Positions 25,917-35,155 of a stretch of DNA of 64,000 bases are shown here, in pieces; the stretch's first letter is position 1; each line of letters opens with the position of its first letter. Location: positions 14,859 to 78,858 of the forward strand of contig JBKCUA010000032.1 in assembly GCA_046318675.1 (NCBI GenBank), in the 5' to 3' direction. Position numbers and translations under genes: made by a program. The notes beneath the pieces were generated by a model. The model was not told the DNA's origin. It saw only the letters and a list, made by a program, of their open reading frames with translations, and did no database searches. Source of the stretch: JBKCUA01 sp046318675 (GTDB taxonomy: Bacteria; Pseudomonadota; Alphaproteobacteria; JAJTHO01).

Positions 25917-28211
25917 ATGACAAAGCGTATGCTTATTGATACAAGTCACCCTGAAGAAACCAGAGTGGCAGTGGTAGAGGGGAAAAAACTTATCGATCTG
26001 GACTTTGACAGCGTAGCACAGCGCCAAGTTAAAGGTAACATTTATCTCGCAAAGATCATGAGAGTAGAGCCTTCTCTGCAAGCTGCTTTTGTCGATTACG
26101 GCGGTAATCGACATGGCTTTCTCCCCTTTGGTGAAATTCACCCCGATTACTTTCGTATTCCCATTGCGGATCGTGAAGCATTATTGGCAGAAGAATCCGT
26201 TCAGGCAGAACCCCAAGAAAACGACGAAACAGAATCATCAACTGTCAGCACACTATCTGAACCCAATGATAATTTAACCTCGGAAACCAGTGCTACTGAT
26301 ACTCCAAAAGATGATATTATTTCACCACCACGCCACGAAACAGAAGAAGAAGAAGATTTTCACCGTCCGCGCCGAACAGGAAAAAGGCGCTATAAAATCC
26401 AAGAGGTTATTAAAAAGCGACAGATTCTTTTAGTACAGGTTACCAAAGAAGAACGGGGCAACAAGGGCGCGGCTCTAACAACATACCTGTCTTTAGCAGG
26501 ACGCTATTGTATTTTAATGCCTAATAATCCTAATGGTGGCGGCATTAGTCGCAAAATTGACAACCCGACGGATCGACGACGGATTAGAGAGATTCTTGAC
26601 GATCTAGAAATACCCTCAGGTGTATCGGTTATCGTTCGTACGGCCGGGTTAGGGCGAACACGACCAGAAATTAAGCGCGATTACGAATATCTTTTACGAC
26701 TCTGGGATGATATTCGTGAGCGCACCTTGGAGGCTACTGCACCAAACTTAATCTATGAAGAAGGCAATCTAATTAAGCGTGCACTTCGTGATAATTACCA
26801 ACGCGATATAGATCACATTGTGGTGGACGGTGAGGATGGCTTTCGTGAAGCCCGTGATTTAATGAAGATGCTCATGCCCAGCCACGTGAAGCGCATTCAA
26901 CTTCATGAAGACCCCATTCCCTTGTTTCAAGCTGCCGGAATCGAAAGCGAAATAGACGCAATTTTGCGCCCAAACGTTACCCTGCCATCTGGCGGGTATA
27001 TTGTTATAAATCAAACGGAAGCCCTGGTTGCTATTGACGTCAACTCGGGGCGAGCCATTCGTGAGCGAAATATCGAAGAAACAGCATTTAAAACCAACTT
27101 GGAGGCCGCCGATGAAATCGCGCGTCAAGTACGGCTACGAGACCTAGCAGGGCTTATTGTTGTTGATTTTATTGATATGTCCGATCGGCGTAATAACATT
27201 GCTGTGGAAAAGTCCCTTAAAGAAGCATTGCGCTTTGACAGGGCACGGCTACAAATTGGTCGCATCAGTTCTTTTGGCTTGCTAGAAATGTCCAGGCAAC
27301 GTCTGCGTCCCAGTCTGACGGAAGCCAGCACTCTTGTTTGCCCAAGTTGCCACGGAACAGGGCGCGTTCGCTCACCGGAATCTATAGCATTACACGTTCT
27401 TAGGGTTCTTCAAGACGAAGGGGCAAAAAAAAGCGGCGTCTACAAAATACGCCTTCCGATGTTAGTAGCATTGTACATTATTAACAATAAACGCGGCATT
27501 CTGACCGCAGTAGAACAACAAGCAAACATTAAGGTTATTTTTGAAAATGAAGAAGATTTACCGCCACCCGGTTTTCTAGTAACGCGAGAAGCAGATCGTA
27601 CACCTAACGAAGAAAAGGAGGAAAATACCACAAAACTGGTGCGACGTTCCCGCCTTGTAGAATTTGATGAAGATAACACCGAAAATAATGAACAAATTCT
27701 CGAACATCCCGATGAAGAAGATAACAAAGACGCCGAGACGAAAGCACCAACCCCAGAGGCGGATACGTTAAAACCGCGCCGTCGCCGCCGTGGTGGTCGC
27801 CGTGGTCGCCGCACCGAAGAAACCGATACCGCAACCCCAATATTAACAATTATAAAAGATTATAACAATGACGTTATAGAAAATGCTGTTCCAGAGGAAT
27901 TGCCTCAGCTCGCTGATAATAATAAAACGCAAACTGCTAATATACATGAGGCAGAGCGCCCCCGTCGTCGTGGGCTCTTCCGGCGTGACAGAAATGATAG
28001 AAACGAACGTCGTCGCCCTGAAACTTCAGAACGCACTGAAATCCCTACTATCCAAGAACCAGCAATTCAAATTTTAACCCCTGTACTAAATGTATCCCCT
28101 GTCCATAGGGATCCCATCCCCTTAGGACCTAATGTTGGTGAAATAAAAACTGTAACAACTGCTCCCGAGAATGGAGGACGCCGTGGATGGTGGTCAAAAA
28201 CAAAGAAATAA
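25917..28211 (+). CDS. rne: Ribonuclease E/G
   Basis: A 764-residue endoribonuclease starting MTKRMLIDTSHPEETRVAVVE. The S1 domain (about 35-150) carries a long acidic insert, followed by the 5'-sensor and DNase I-like catalytic core. The two catalytic Asp sites are in LVAIDVNSGR and GLIVVDFIDM, and the Zn-link is CPSCHGTGR. The C-terminal third is unstructured, with an Arg-rich RNA-binding patch (RRRRRGGRRGRR) and a second RRRGLFRRDR stretch, as in degradosome scaffolds. The start at 25917 fits the family; the frame is open to 25872. The 225-bp divergent region before it probably holds a regulated leader. Confidence 0.94.
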   Translation: MTKRMLIDTSHPEETRVAVVEGKKLIDLDFDSVAQRQVKGNIYLAKIMRVEPSLQAAFVDYGGNRHGFLPFGEIHPDYFRIPIADREALLAEESVQAEPQENDETESSTVSTLSEPNDNLTSETSATDTPKDDIISPPRHETEEEEDFHRPRRTGKRRYKIQEVIKKRQILLVQVTKEERGNKGAALTTYLSLAGRYCILMPNNPNGGGISRKIDNPTDRRRIREILDDLEIPSGVSVIVRTAGLGRTRPEIKRDYEYLLRLWDDIRERTLEATAPNLIYEEGNLIKRALRDNYQRDIDHIVVDGEDGFREARDLMKMLMPSHVKRIQLHEDPIPLFQAAGIESEIDAILRPNVTLPSGGYIVINQTEALVAIDVNSGRAIRERNIEETAFKTNLEAADEIARQVRLRDLAGLIVVDFIDMSDRRNNIAVEKSLKEALRFDRARLQIGRISSFGLLEMSRQRLRPSLTEASTLVCPSCHGTGRVRSPESIALHVLRVLQDEGAKKSGVYKIRLPMLVALYIINNKRGILTAVEQQANIKVIFENEEDLPPPGFLVTREADRTPNEEKEENTTKLVRRSRLVEFDEDNTENNEQILEHPDEEDNKDAETKAPTPEADTLKPRRRRRGGRRGRRTEETDTATPILTIIKDYNNDVIENAVPEELPQLADNNKTQTANIHEAERPRRRGLFRRDRNDRNERRRPETSERTEIPTIQEPAIQILTPVLNVSPVHRDPIPLGPNVGEIKTVTTAPENGGRRGWWSKTKK

Positions 28212-28713
28212 ATTTCACAGGCTTATTTTTGCTGGTATATTTTGTCTGTTATTAGGGATAGCCTTGTGGCGGGAAACTAAAATTTCTCATCCGGCACTAG
28301 CACAAATGCCTGCTTTTGCACTGAACGGGTTTCCGGTTGGTTCCCCCATGATAACTGACACAGTTATACGCCAAGCTCAAAAACCCGTCGTGATAAATTT
28401 TTTTGCCTCATGGTGCGCCCCCTGTATTGCCGAATTTCCTCAACTTCATGCCTTAAAAAAAACCGGCATTCCTATCATTGGGATTGCCTTCCAAGACAGC
28501 CCTGATGCCCTCGCCAGATTACTGGCAACATACGGAAATCCTTTTTCAAACATTGGCTTTGATGCCGATGGAACAACTGGGGTGGCATGGGGAATCAGAG
28601 GAATCCCCGAAACATTTGGCGTGGCTAAGGATGGTCGTTTACTATGGCGACAAGCAGGTGAATTAACACCAGCATCTGCGGGAGAGCTTGCTCAACTACT
28701 ACGGTTTCAGTAA
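28183..28713 (+). CDS. TlpA/DsbE-type thioredoxin-like protein
   Basis: About 176 residues with an N-terminal membrane anchor (about 12-30) and a periplasmic thioredoxin fold with the active site WCAPC (FFASWCAPCIAEFP) and a cis-Pro in GIRGIPETFGV. It resembles CcmG/DsbE, which reduces apocytochrome c for heme attachment, fitting the cytochrome c1 encoded nearby. No other ccm gene is present. GTG at 28183 has GGAGG just upstream; ATG at 28171 is the alternative. Either start overlaps the 3' end of rne. Confidence 0.87.
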   Translation: MDGGQKQRNKFHRLIFAGIFCLLLGIALWRETKISHPALAQMPAFALNGFPVGSPMITDTVIRQAQKPVVINFFASWCAPCIAEFPQLHALKKTGIPIIGIAFQDSPDALARLLATYGNPFSNIGFDADGTTGVAWGIRGIPETFGVAKDGRLLWRQAGELTPASAGELAQLLRFQ

Positions 28714-28727
28714 TCATTAAGAATATC

Positions 28728-28744
28728 TGTTACAATCTGTAACA
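28728..28744. promoter_or_regulatory. Inverted repeat upstream of lpxC
   Basis: A perfect palindrome TGTTACA-ATC-TGTAACA in the 101-bp gap between the thioredoxin-like gene and lpxC. It has no following T-run, so it looks more like a protein-binding site than a terminator. The half-site does not match the Crp consensus. The regulator is unknown. Confidence 0.4.
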
Positions 28745-28814
28745 AAACGTATTTTGCTTTCTATGCTATGATCCGGCAAAAATAGCACCATAAAACAATT
28801 GGAGAGTTATACCC

Positions 28815-29750
28815 GTGTCTTTGCGTGCCGCCCAACATACATTACGCCGCCCAATTTTCTGCTCGGGTATTGGATTACACTCTGGAAACGAAGTATCTCT
28901 TACCTTGCGTCCTGCCAGACCCAATACTGGGGTACTTTTCCGTCGAGTTGATTTGCCAAGCAAACCAACCATCACCGTAACTCCAGAAAATGTGTCACCA
29001 TCGCCATTGTGTACGATGTTGAACGACAATGAAACCGACGCGAACGTCATGACCGTAGAGCATATTTTAGCTGCGCTTAGTGCTTTGGGTGTTGATAATG
29101 TCTTATGCGATCTCAATGCGGCAGAAGTACCCATTCTAGACGGCAGTGCGGAGCCATTTGTTTTTCTCATTGAAGCCGCTGGTGTGCGCGCACAAAACGC
29201 ATCACGCCGCTATCTTAAAGTACTACGCTCAGTAGAATACCGAGATGGCGATAAGTTGGCTCGATTAGAACCAGCCGATGGGTTTCATCTTGATGCCCAT
29301 ATTTCTTTCCAAGACATGGCCATTGGTCAACAACACGCATCATTCACACTTTCCCCCCATTCATTCAAAGCTGAATTGGCCGCCGCCCGAACTTTTACCT
29401 GTGCCAAAGATATTGCCCAGATGCGAGCTGCTGGCCTCGGTTTAGGAGGTAACTTAAACAACGCCGTGGTGGTCGATGGGGAACGCGTCTTAAATCCTGA
29501 AGGTTTCCGCATGAATCAAGAATGCGTACGGCATAAACTTCTTGATGCAGTAGGGGATTTGTCTTTAGCTGGATATCCGTTACTTGCCCGTTACACAGGA
29601 ATTAAAGCCGGGCATTATATGAACTATCGCCTCGTCGAGGCATTACTGGCTGACAGTGAAAATTATACGATCGTCGCTCCAGGAGATTATCCTGCAATAA
29701 CTTATCGTCCTTTCGATATGGAAACAACAGCGCGCCTCCGAATTGCCTGA
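28815..29750 (+). CDS. lpxC: UDP-3-O-acyl-N-acetylglucosamine deacetylase
   Basis: A 311-residue zinc deacetylase, the committed step of lipid A synthesis. Zinc ligands are His83 (TVEHILAAL), His240 and Asp244 (RHKLLDAVGD), and the general acid is His267 (KAGHYMN). The start is GTG at 28815 behind GGAGAG. It is usually found after ftsZ; here it stands alone. Its last 49 bp overlap convergent coaE. Confidence 0.95.
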   Translation: MSLRAAQHTLRRPIFCSGIGLHSGNEVSLTLRPARPNTGVLFRRVDLPSKPTITVTPENVSPSPLCTMLNDNETDANVMTVEHILAALSALGVDNVLCDLNAAEVPILDGSAEPFVFLIEAAGVRAQNASRRYLKVLRSVEYRDGDKLARLEPADGFHLDAHISFQDMAIGQQHASFTLSPHSFKAELAAARTFTCAKDIAQMRAAGLGLGGNLNNAVVVDGERVLNPEGFRMNQECVRHKLLDAVGDLSLAGYPLLARYTGIKAGHYMNYRLVEALLADSENYTIVAPGDYPAITYRPFDMETTARLRIA

Positions 29751-30289
29751 GCTAAGGATGCTCCCGTTTTCCCACGTAAGCCTTTGGTCAAAATTCCATC
29801 ATCCATAAGTTTTTTCCCAATCCTCATAGGTAATCCCTTTGCCTTGATGGATGTTATACGTTCAAAAGATAGTCCTCGACGCTTGAGTCTTAAACACTGT
29901 TGTTCATAACTGTTTTCAGCGAAAATAACACGATGCACTAGAATACCGAGACCAAGTTCAAACAACAACGGGATTTCTATAGCAACAGCAGGAATATGCA
30001 GCCTCTGTAACCATAACAACCTTCGATGTAATTCCCGCACAATAATTGCGCCTGTAAATGCCTGCCATAATGGCCAGTGCCGGGAATCTTGTTCAAGCCA
30101 TTTCCACAACGCCGCGCGTGTGGGCTGTACGCCAAAGCACTTTAACATACTATGCACCTGAGAATCGTGCGCCAATAAAAAGTGGAAAATTTTATCTGCG
30201 CTAAGAGTAACATAACCACCGCGTCGCAACATCTGCATCAAGGTTGACTTGCCTGCGCCAACACTACCAGTAACACCAAAAACAAACAT
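29702..30289 (-). CDS. coaE: Dephospho-CoA kinase
   Basis: A 195-residue P-loop kinase (GVTGSVGAGKSTLMQML, Walker A at 8-15) that makes the final phosphorylation of CoA. The substrate-binding LSADKIFH and VAIEIPLLFELG regions are present. Its start overlaps the aroE stop by one base, the classic aroE-coaE pair. The 3' end runs 49 bp into lpxC on the opposite strand, so its C-terminus (GLRGKTGASLAQAIRR) may differ from homologues. Confidence 0.9.
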   Translation of the reverse strand: MFVFGVTGSVGAGKSTLMQMLRRGGYVTLSADKIFHFLLAHDSQVHSMLKCFGVQPTRAALWKWLEQDSRHWPLWQAFTGAIIVRELHRRLLWLQRLHIPAVAIEIPLLFELGLGILVHRVIFAENSYEQQCLRLKRRGLSFERITSIKAKGLPMRIGKKLMDDGILTKGLRGKTGASLAQAIRRRAVVSISKGR

Positions 30290-31122
30290 TATTCATCCCC
30301 GCGTGCCAGTCGAAGTGCCTTTGCATCTATTGACGGTGTTATGCCAGTCCATAATGTAAATGCTGCTGCCGCTTGGTACAAAAACATTCCTATTCCATCA
30401 ACCGCAATGAGGCCAAGACGTTGGGCATCTTTTAAAAACTCTGTTTGTATAGGATTATAAACACAATCGCTAACAATCGGACGACCGCGCAAGCGTTCTA
30501 AAGAAAAATCCAACACGGGCATACCTGTCATTCCCAGCGGTGTAGTATTAACCACTAACCCCACTTCATCGCTTAGCGAGAAAATACCCCTAGTTAAATT
30601 TAAGATACGGGCACCATAAAGACCAAAATGTTTAATGATTTCACGTGCGGCATCAACATTACGCACAAAGAAACAGAAATTCTTAAATTCTTGCTTTTTT
30701 AGTGCCGCAACAACGGCCTTCGCTGCACCGCCTGCCCCAATAATTGCCACAAGAGAATCCTTGCGTTCCAAGATCGAAGGACATTGTTCATTCAAGCCAC
30801 GCCAGTACCCCAATACATCGGTATTATGACCAAAAAGCTTCTTGTTTTTAATAACAACAGTGTTGCAAGCCCCTACTTGAGCTACTTCCGCAGTCACATC
30901 ATCCAAAAAAGGTATTATTGCTTCTTTATGAGGAATGGTAACATTAAACCCATCAAAACCAAAAACAATCTCTCGCAATGCCGTCCCCAAACTTGCGGGT
31001 TGAATAGGAAGTGCATCATAAGTTCCTAAAAGACCCGCTTGCTGCAACCAATAACGATGCAATCGTGGAGAACGCGAGTGACCTACGGGCCAACCTAGCA
31101 CCGCAAGCGTATAAGATCGCAT
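30289..31122 (-). CDS. aroE: Shikimate dehydrogenase
   Basis: A 277-residue NADPH enzyme of the shikimate pathway. The substrate site is GWPVGHSRSPRLHRYWL, the catalytic Lys is in FNVTIPHKEAI, and the nucleotide loop is GAGGAAKAV. The C-terminal IDGIGMFLYQAAAAFTLWTG matches the family. It lies between ilvB and coaE on one strand with spacing of 12 bp and a 1-bp overlap. Confidence 0.95.
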   Translation of the reverse strand: MRSYTLAVLGWPVGHSRSPRLHRYWLQQAGLLGTYDALPIQPASLGTALREIVFGFDGFNVTIPHKEAIIPFLDDVTAEVAQVGACNTVVIKNKKLFGHNTDVLGYWRGLNEQCPSILERKDSLVAIIGAGGAAKAVVAALKKQEFKNFCFFVRNVDAAREIIKHFGLYGARILNLTRGIFSLSDEVGLVVNTTPLGMTGMPVLDFSLERLRGRPIVSDCVYNPIQTEFLKDAQRLGLIAVDGIGMFLYQAAAAFTLWTGITPSIDAKALRLARGDE

Positions 31123-31134
31123 TAGAAAATCCTA

Positions 31135-32925
31135 TTAAACAAGTATTTTTCCTTCTTCACTGATAGGCTTTTCTGCTTCATCAGATGGACCAAGTAACAT
31201 CTCATTATGCGCAGCTCCGGAAGGAATCATAGGAAAACAGTTTTCTTTTTCATCCACACACATATCTACAATAACCGGACGTTTAATGTTCATCATTTCC
31301 CGAATAGTATCATCTACCTCAGAAACAGCAGTAGCCCGCAAACCCACCGCACCAAAAGCCTCCGCCAGTTTAACAAAGTCAGGCAAAGCCTCAGAATAAC
31401 TTTCAGAATAACGCCCACCATGGAGCAGTTCCTGCCACTGCCGAACCATCCCCATCCAACGATTATTGATGATGAATATTTTGACTGGCAAACGGTATTG
31501 AACCGCCGTGGCCATTTCTTGAATGTTCATTAGAATAGAGGCTTCCCCAGCAATATCCACCACCAATTTATCGGGATGCGCAACTTGGGCACCAATTGCC
31601 GCCGGCAACCCATAACCCATCGTGCCAAGCCCACCAGAGGTCAACCAGCGATTAGGTTTATCAAAACCGTAATATTGAGCCGCCCACATTTGATGTTGGC
31701 CAACCTCAGTGGTGATAATAGCGTCCTGATCTCGAGTAAGATCAAACAAGCGCTGTATGGCATACTGCGGCTTTATCGCTGCCTTACTGTCTTGGCGAAA
31801 AGCCAAACAGTTACGTCCGCGCCATGCCTTAATCTGTACCCACCAATCTTTTAGGTGGTCTTTATTTAGATTGAGCTTGTTATCTTTCCAATATTGCAGC
31901 AATTCTTCCAATACCTCGGCCGCATCCCCCACCACCGGTAGATCAGCACGAATAATCTTGTTAATAGAGCTCGGATCAATATCCACATGAATTTTTTTAG
32001 AATTTGGCGAGAACGCATTAACGCGACCCGTAACGCGATCATCAAATCGCGCACCAATATTAATCATGACATCGCAACCGTGCATGGCTAAATTGGCCTC
32101 ATAAGTGCCATGCATACCCAGCATACCAAGGAAATTAGGGTGGGATGCCGGAACAGCACCTAATCCCATCAATGTTAGTGTAACAGGGATACCAGTTAAT
32201 GTCGTAAATTCAGTAACAAGTCGAGATGCTCTTTCCCCGGAATTTATCAACCCTCCTCCCCCATAAAGAATAGGCCGCTTAGCACCAGCGATCATGTGAG
32301 CCATTTGCGCAACAACCCCATTTCTGGGCTTTGTTTGTGGCCGATAGCGGCGAGGTTGCCAGTCTGCCTTATTTATATAGCGACCCGCTGCAAACAATAC
32401 GTCTTTTGGCAAATCAATCACTACTGGACCTGGTCGGCCATGAGTGGCAACATACACTGCCTCATGCATAACTTGAGCAAGTTCATCGATATTTTTCACC
32501 AAATAATTATGCTTAGTACACGGGCGAGTAATGCCGGTGGTATCGGCTTCCTGAAAGGCATCATTGCCAATAAGATGCGTAGGAACTTGACCCGTAAGAC
32601 ATAAAACAGGAATTGAATCCATCAAGGCATCGGTCAACCCTGTAACTGCGTTAGTGGCACCCGGCCCCGATGTAACCAAAACCACCCCAAGTTTCCCGGT
32701 GGAACGGGCATACCCCTCTGCGGCATGGGCGGCTCCCTGTTCGTGACGCACCAACACGTGCCGCAGGTTTTCTTGTTGAAAAAGGGCATCATAAATAGGC
32801 AGCACCGCACCCCCAGGATAGCCAAAAATTGTCTCAACCCCATGCTCAGCAAGAGCCGTTAGGACAATCTCTGCGCCAGACATCTGGTCTTTATGGGCAA
32901 AAGGTAATAGTGAATCAGCAGGCAT
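31135..32925 (-). CDS. ilvB: Acetolactate synthase, large subunit
   Basis: A 596-residue ThDP/FAD enzyme making acetolactate or acetohydroxybutyrate for Val, Leu and Ile. Visible are TIFGYPGGAVLPIYDAL with catalytic Glu in VRHEQGAAHAAEGYAR, the FAD domain with NIGARFDDRVTGR, and the ThDP/Mg site in DIAGEASILMNIQEM...INNRWMGMVRQWQ. ATG at 32925 is preferred over TTG at 32937. The regulatory subunit ilvH lies far away at 58676, an unusual separation. Confidence 0.94.
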   Translation of the reverse strand: MPADSLLPFAHKDQMSGAEIVLTALAEHGVETIFGYPGGAVLPIYDALFQQENLRHVLVRHEQGAAHAAEGYARSTGKLGVVLVTSGPGATNAVTGLTDALMDSIPVLCLTGQVPTHLIGNDAFQEADTTGITRPCTKHNYLVKNIDELAQVMHEAVYVATHGRPGPVVIDLPKDVLFAAGRYINKADWQPRRYRPQTKPRNGVVAQMAHMIAGAKRPILYGGGGLINSGERASRLVTEFTTLTGIPVTLTLMGLGAVPASHPNFLGMLGMHGTYEANLAMHGCDVMINIGARFDDRVTGRVNAFSPNSKKIHVDIDPSSINKIIRADLPVVGDAAEVLEELLQYWKDNKLNLNKDHLKDWWVQIKAWRGRNCLAFRQDSKAAIKPQYAIQRLFDLTRDQDAIITTEVGQHQMWAAQYYGFDKPNRWLTSGGLGTMGYGLPAAIGAQVAHPDKLVVDIAGEASILMNIQEMATAVQYRLPVKIFIINNRWMGMVRQWQELLHGGRYSESYSEALPDFVKLAEAFGAVGLRATAVSEVDDTIREMMNIKRPVIVDMCVDEKENCFPMIPSGAAHNEMLLGPSDEAEKPISEEGKILV

Positions 32926-33013
32926 AACAGGGTACAAAATCTATAAATGAGTTGGCTGGTCATTCTACAGAAGTTTGGCAAAAAAATCTTTTCTTTTTTA
33001 ATTGCCAATTTTC

Positions 33014-33042
33014 TTGCTTTTTTATCGGGGTACCTCTAGATT
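33014..33042 (+). promoter_or_regulatory. Putative promoter of rimP-nusA-infB
   Basis: TTGCTT (33014-33019), a 17-bp spacer and TAGATT (33037-33042) form a plausible sigma-70-type promoter in the divergent ilvB/rimP gap. Transcription would begin near 33049, directly at the stem-loop that follows. Prediction by eye only. Confidence 0.4.
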
Positions 33043-33049
33043 AAGGCCT

Positions 33050-33074
33050 AAGTGGGCAATTTGCCCACTTTTTT
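33050..33074 (+). other. 5' leader stem-loop with U-tract before rimP
   Basis: A near-perfect palindrome with arms AAGTGGGCAA and TTGCCCACTT (33050-33059 and 33061-33070), followed by TTTT. It resembles an intrinsic terminator, yet no plus-strand gene precedes it. It ends 13 bp before the rimP ATG, so it sits at the 5' end of the expected rimP-nusA-infB mRNA, where it could attenuate transcription or protect the 5' end. Confidence 0.55.
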
Positions 33075-33087
33075 ATTGGGAAATCGC

Positions 33088-33606
33088 ATGACCAATGCGG
33101 ATAGCTTTAATGATGATATTAAAGGCTTTATTGAAAGCCTCGGCTATCGTCTTGTCCGCTTGCAAATGCTCCAAGGGCGACGTGGGGGAACACTGCAAAT
33201 TATGGCAGAACCATTGTCTGGTACCCCCATGCGAATTGAAGACTGCGAAAACCTGAGCCGGATGATAAGCCCTTGGCTGGATGCTCATGAACCTATAGCT
33301 GGTTCTTACACTCTGGAGGTCAGTTCCCCAGGTATCGATCGTCCGCTAATATCCCCAGAAGATTACACTCGTTATCAAGGTCATACCGCCTCCGTGGAAT
33401 TACGAGAGCCTTTGGCCGGACAAAAACGTTTTCGGGGCAACATTGAGAAATTGGAAGATGGCGAACTTATTTTGATGGTTGCTGGATCGCCTCGATTATT
33501 GCCACTTGAAAAAATTCGGACAGCAAAATTAGTACTAACAGATGCATTGCTCGCGTTTGAGCAGGAACGCATTAAACCCTTTCAACAGCAAGAGGATGTT
33601 TTATGA
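33088..33606 (+). CDS. rimP: Ribosome maturation factor RimP
   Basis: A 172-residue 30S assembly factor with the N-terminal KH-like domain (LGYRLVRLQMLQGRRGGTLQIMAE) and the motif YTLEVSSPGIDRPL; the C-terminal SH3-like domain follows. ATG at 33088 is used because the open frame from 33052 covers the leader hairpin. It overlaps nusA by 4 bp, the standard rimP-nusA arrangement. Confidence 0.93.
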   Translation: MTNADSFNDDIKGFIESLGYRLVRLQMLQGRRGGTLQIMAEPLSGTPMRIEDCENLSRMISPWLDAHEPIAGSYTLEVSSPGIDRPLISPEDYTRYQGHTASVELREPLAGQKRFRGNIEKLEDGELILMVAGSPRLLPLEKIRTAKLVLTDALLAFEQERIKPFQQQEDVL

Positions 33607-35117
33607 CAGCTACAGCAGAATTTCTTTATATTGCTGATGTAGTAGCGCGGGAAAAAGCTATTGAGCGCGAACAAGTGCTCGAAGCCATGGAAGCTGCGAT
33701 GAGCCGCGCTGGCCGAACAAAATATGGCGGGGAACATGACATAAGAGCTATCATTGATCGGCGCACAGGGATTGCCCGCCTAGAACGGGTTCGCACTGTT
33801 GTAGAACAGGTTGAAAATGAGGTGACGCAGTTAACCTTAAAAGATGCGCTACGCCTCAAAAACGATGCAAAAATTGGCGATACACTGGTTGACGTACTGC
33901 CTCCTATTGATTTTGGACGTGTTGCGGCATTGGCCGCCAAACAGGTTATTGTCCAAAAAGTTCGAGAGGCCGAACGTCATGGGCAGTTTGAAGAATTCAA
34001 AGATCGTATAGGTGAAATTGTTAGTGCCAGCGTTAAGCGGGTGGAATTTGGCAACCTAACCATTGATTTAGGACGCGCTGAAGCCTACGTTCGACGCGAT
34101 GAGCTAATCCCACGGGAAAATTTCCGTCAGGGCGATCGGATAAGGGCGTATATTTATGACGTTCGTAAAGATGCCCGTGGCCCGATGATTTTGTGCTCAC
34201 GTACTCATCCCCAATTTTTGGCACGTCTTTTTGCCCAAGAGGTACCGGAAATTTTTGACGGTATTATTGAAATTCGTGCTGTCGCCCGTGATCCGGGGAG
34301 TCGCGCCAAGATTGTTGTCTATACCTCTGATGCCAGTATAGACCCCGTGGGTGCCTGTGTCGGGATGCGCGGCAGTCGAGTACAGGCCGTAGTAGGGGAG
34401 CTACAAGGTGAAAAAATAGATATTATCCCTTGGTCTGATGATATGGCCACGTTAGTGGTACGTGCCTTGGCGCCCGCAGAAGTCAGCAAAGTTGTTCTCG
34501 ATGAAGAGCGTAATCACGTCACCGCCGTGGTACCCGATGAACAGCTCAGCTTTGCCATTGGTCGTCGTGGTCAAAACGTCCGTCTTGCGGCGATGCTTCT
34601 GGGTATGGATATTGATATTATCACAGAATCAACAGAGTCCACTCGTCGCGCTGAAGAAATGAGAGCACGCACCGATCTATTTGTACGTGCCCTCGATGTG
34701 GATGACGTCATTGCCCACCTGCTCGTGGGTGAAGGCTACAGTACCATTGAAGATATCGCCGATGCCAACCCGGAAGAGTTAGCCTCTATTGAAGGTTTTG
34801 ATGAAGGCGTTGCCTCAGAACTTATCCAACGCGCCGGCTTGTTCCGTGATAAAGAAGCCAGTGATTTCCAAGAAAAAAGCGACCGCTTAGGACTTGACGA
34901 ACAACTGGTTACTGCGACAGGGCTTCCGTTGAGAATTGTCTCCATCCTGGCGGATAAAGGGATTCGAACGCTGGATGACCTTGCCGATCTTGCGGCGGAT
35001 GAGTTGCAAGAAATGATTATTCCAGAGAAATTAACCGCTGAAGAAGCACAAGATGTCATCATGGCGGCGCGGGCACATTGGTTTTCCGATGATGCCAGCG
35101 GCAAAAACGCCGGATAG
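33603..35117 (+). CDS. nusA: Transcription termination/antitermination factor NusA
   Basis: A 504-residue RNA polymerase-binding factor with an N-terminal NTD (1-125), an S1 domain (about 135-200), two KH domains (about 230-345, GACVGMRGSRVQAVVGEL and FAIGRRGQNVRLA) and C-terminal acidic helix-hairpin-helix repeats (about 360-500). It sets pausing, termination and rRNA antitermination. The gene ylxR, normally between nusA and infB, is missing; only 38 bp separate them. Confidence 0.96.
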   Translation: MTATAEFLYIADVVAREKAIEREQVLEAMEAAMSRAGRTKYGGEHDIRAIIDRRTGIARLERVRTVVEQVENEVTQLTLKDALRLKNDAKIGDTLVDVLPPIDFGRVAALAAKQVIVQKVREAERHGQFEEFKDRIGEIVSASVKRVEFGNLTIDLGRAEAYVRRDELIPRENFRQGDRIRAYIYDVRKDARGPMILCSRTHPQFLARLFAQEVPEIFDGIIEIRAVARDPGSRAKIVVYTSDASIDPVGACVGMRGSRVQAVVGELQGEKIDIIPWSDDMATLVVRALAPAEVSKVVLDEERNHVTAVVPDEQLSFAIGRRGQNVRLAAMLLGMDIDIITESTESTRRAEEMRARTDLFVRALDVDDVIAHLLVGEGYSTIEDIADANPEELASIEGFDEGVASELIQRAGLFRDKEASDFQEKSDRLGLDEQLVTATGLPLRIVSILADKGIRTLDDLADLAADELQEMIIPEKLTAEEAQDVIMAARAHWFSDDASGKNAG

Positions 35118-35155
35118 CCTTGCTGTTTCCAGAAAAACTGTGCTAGGAAAGCGTA

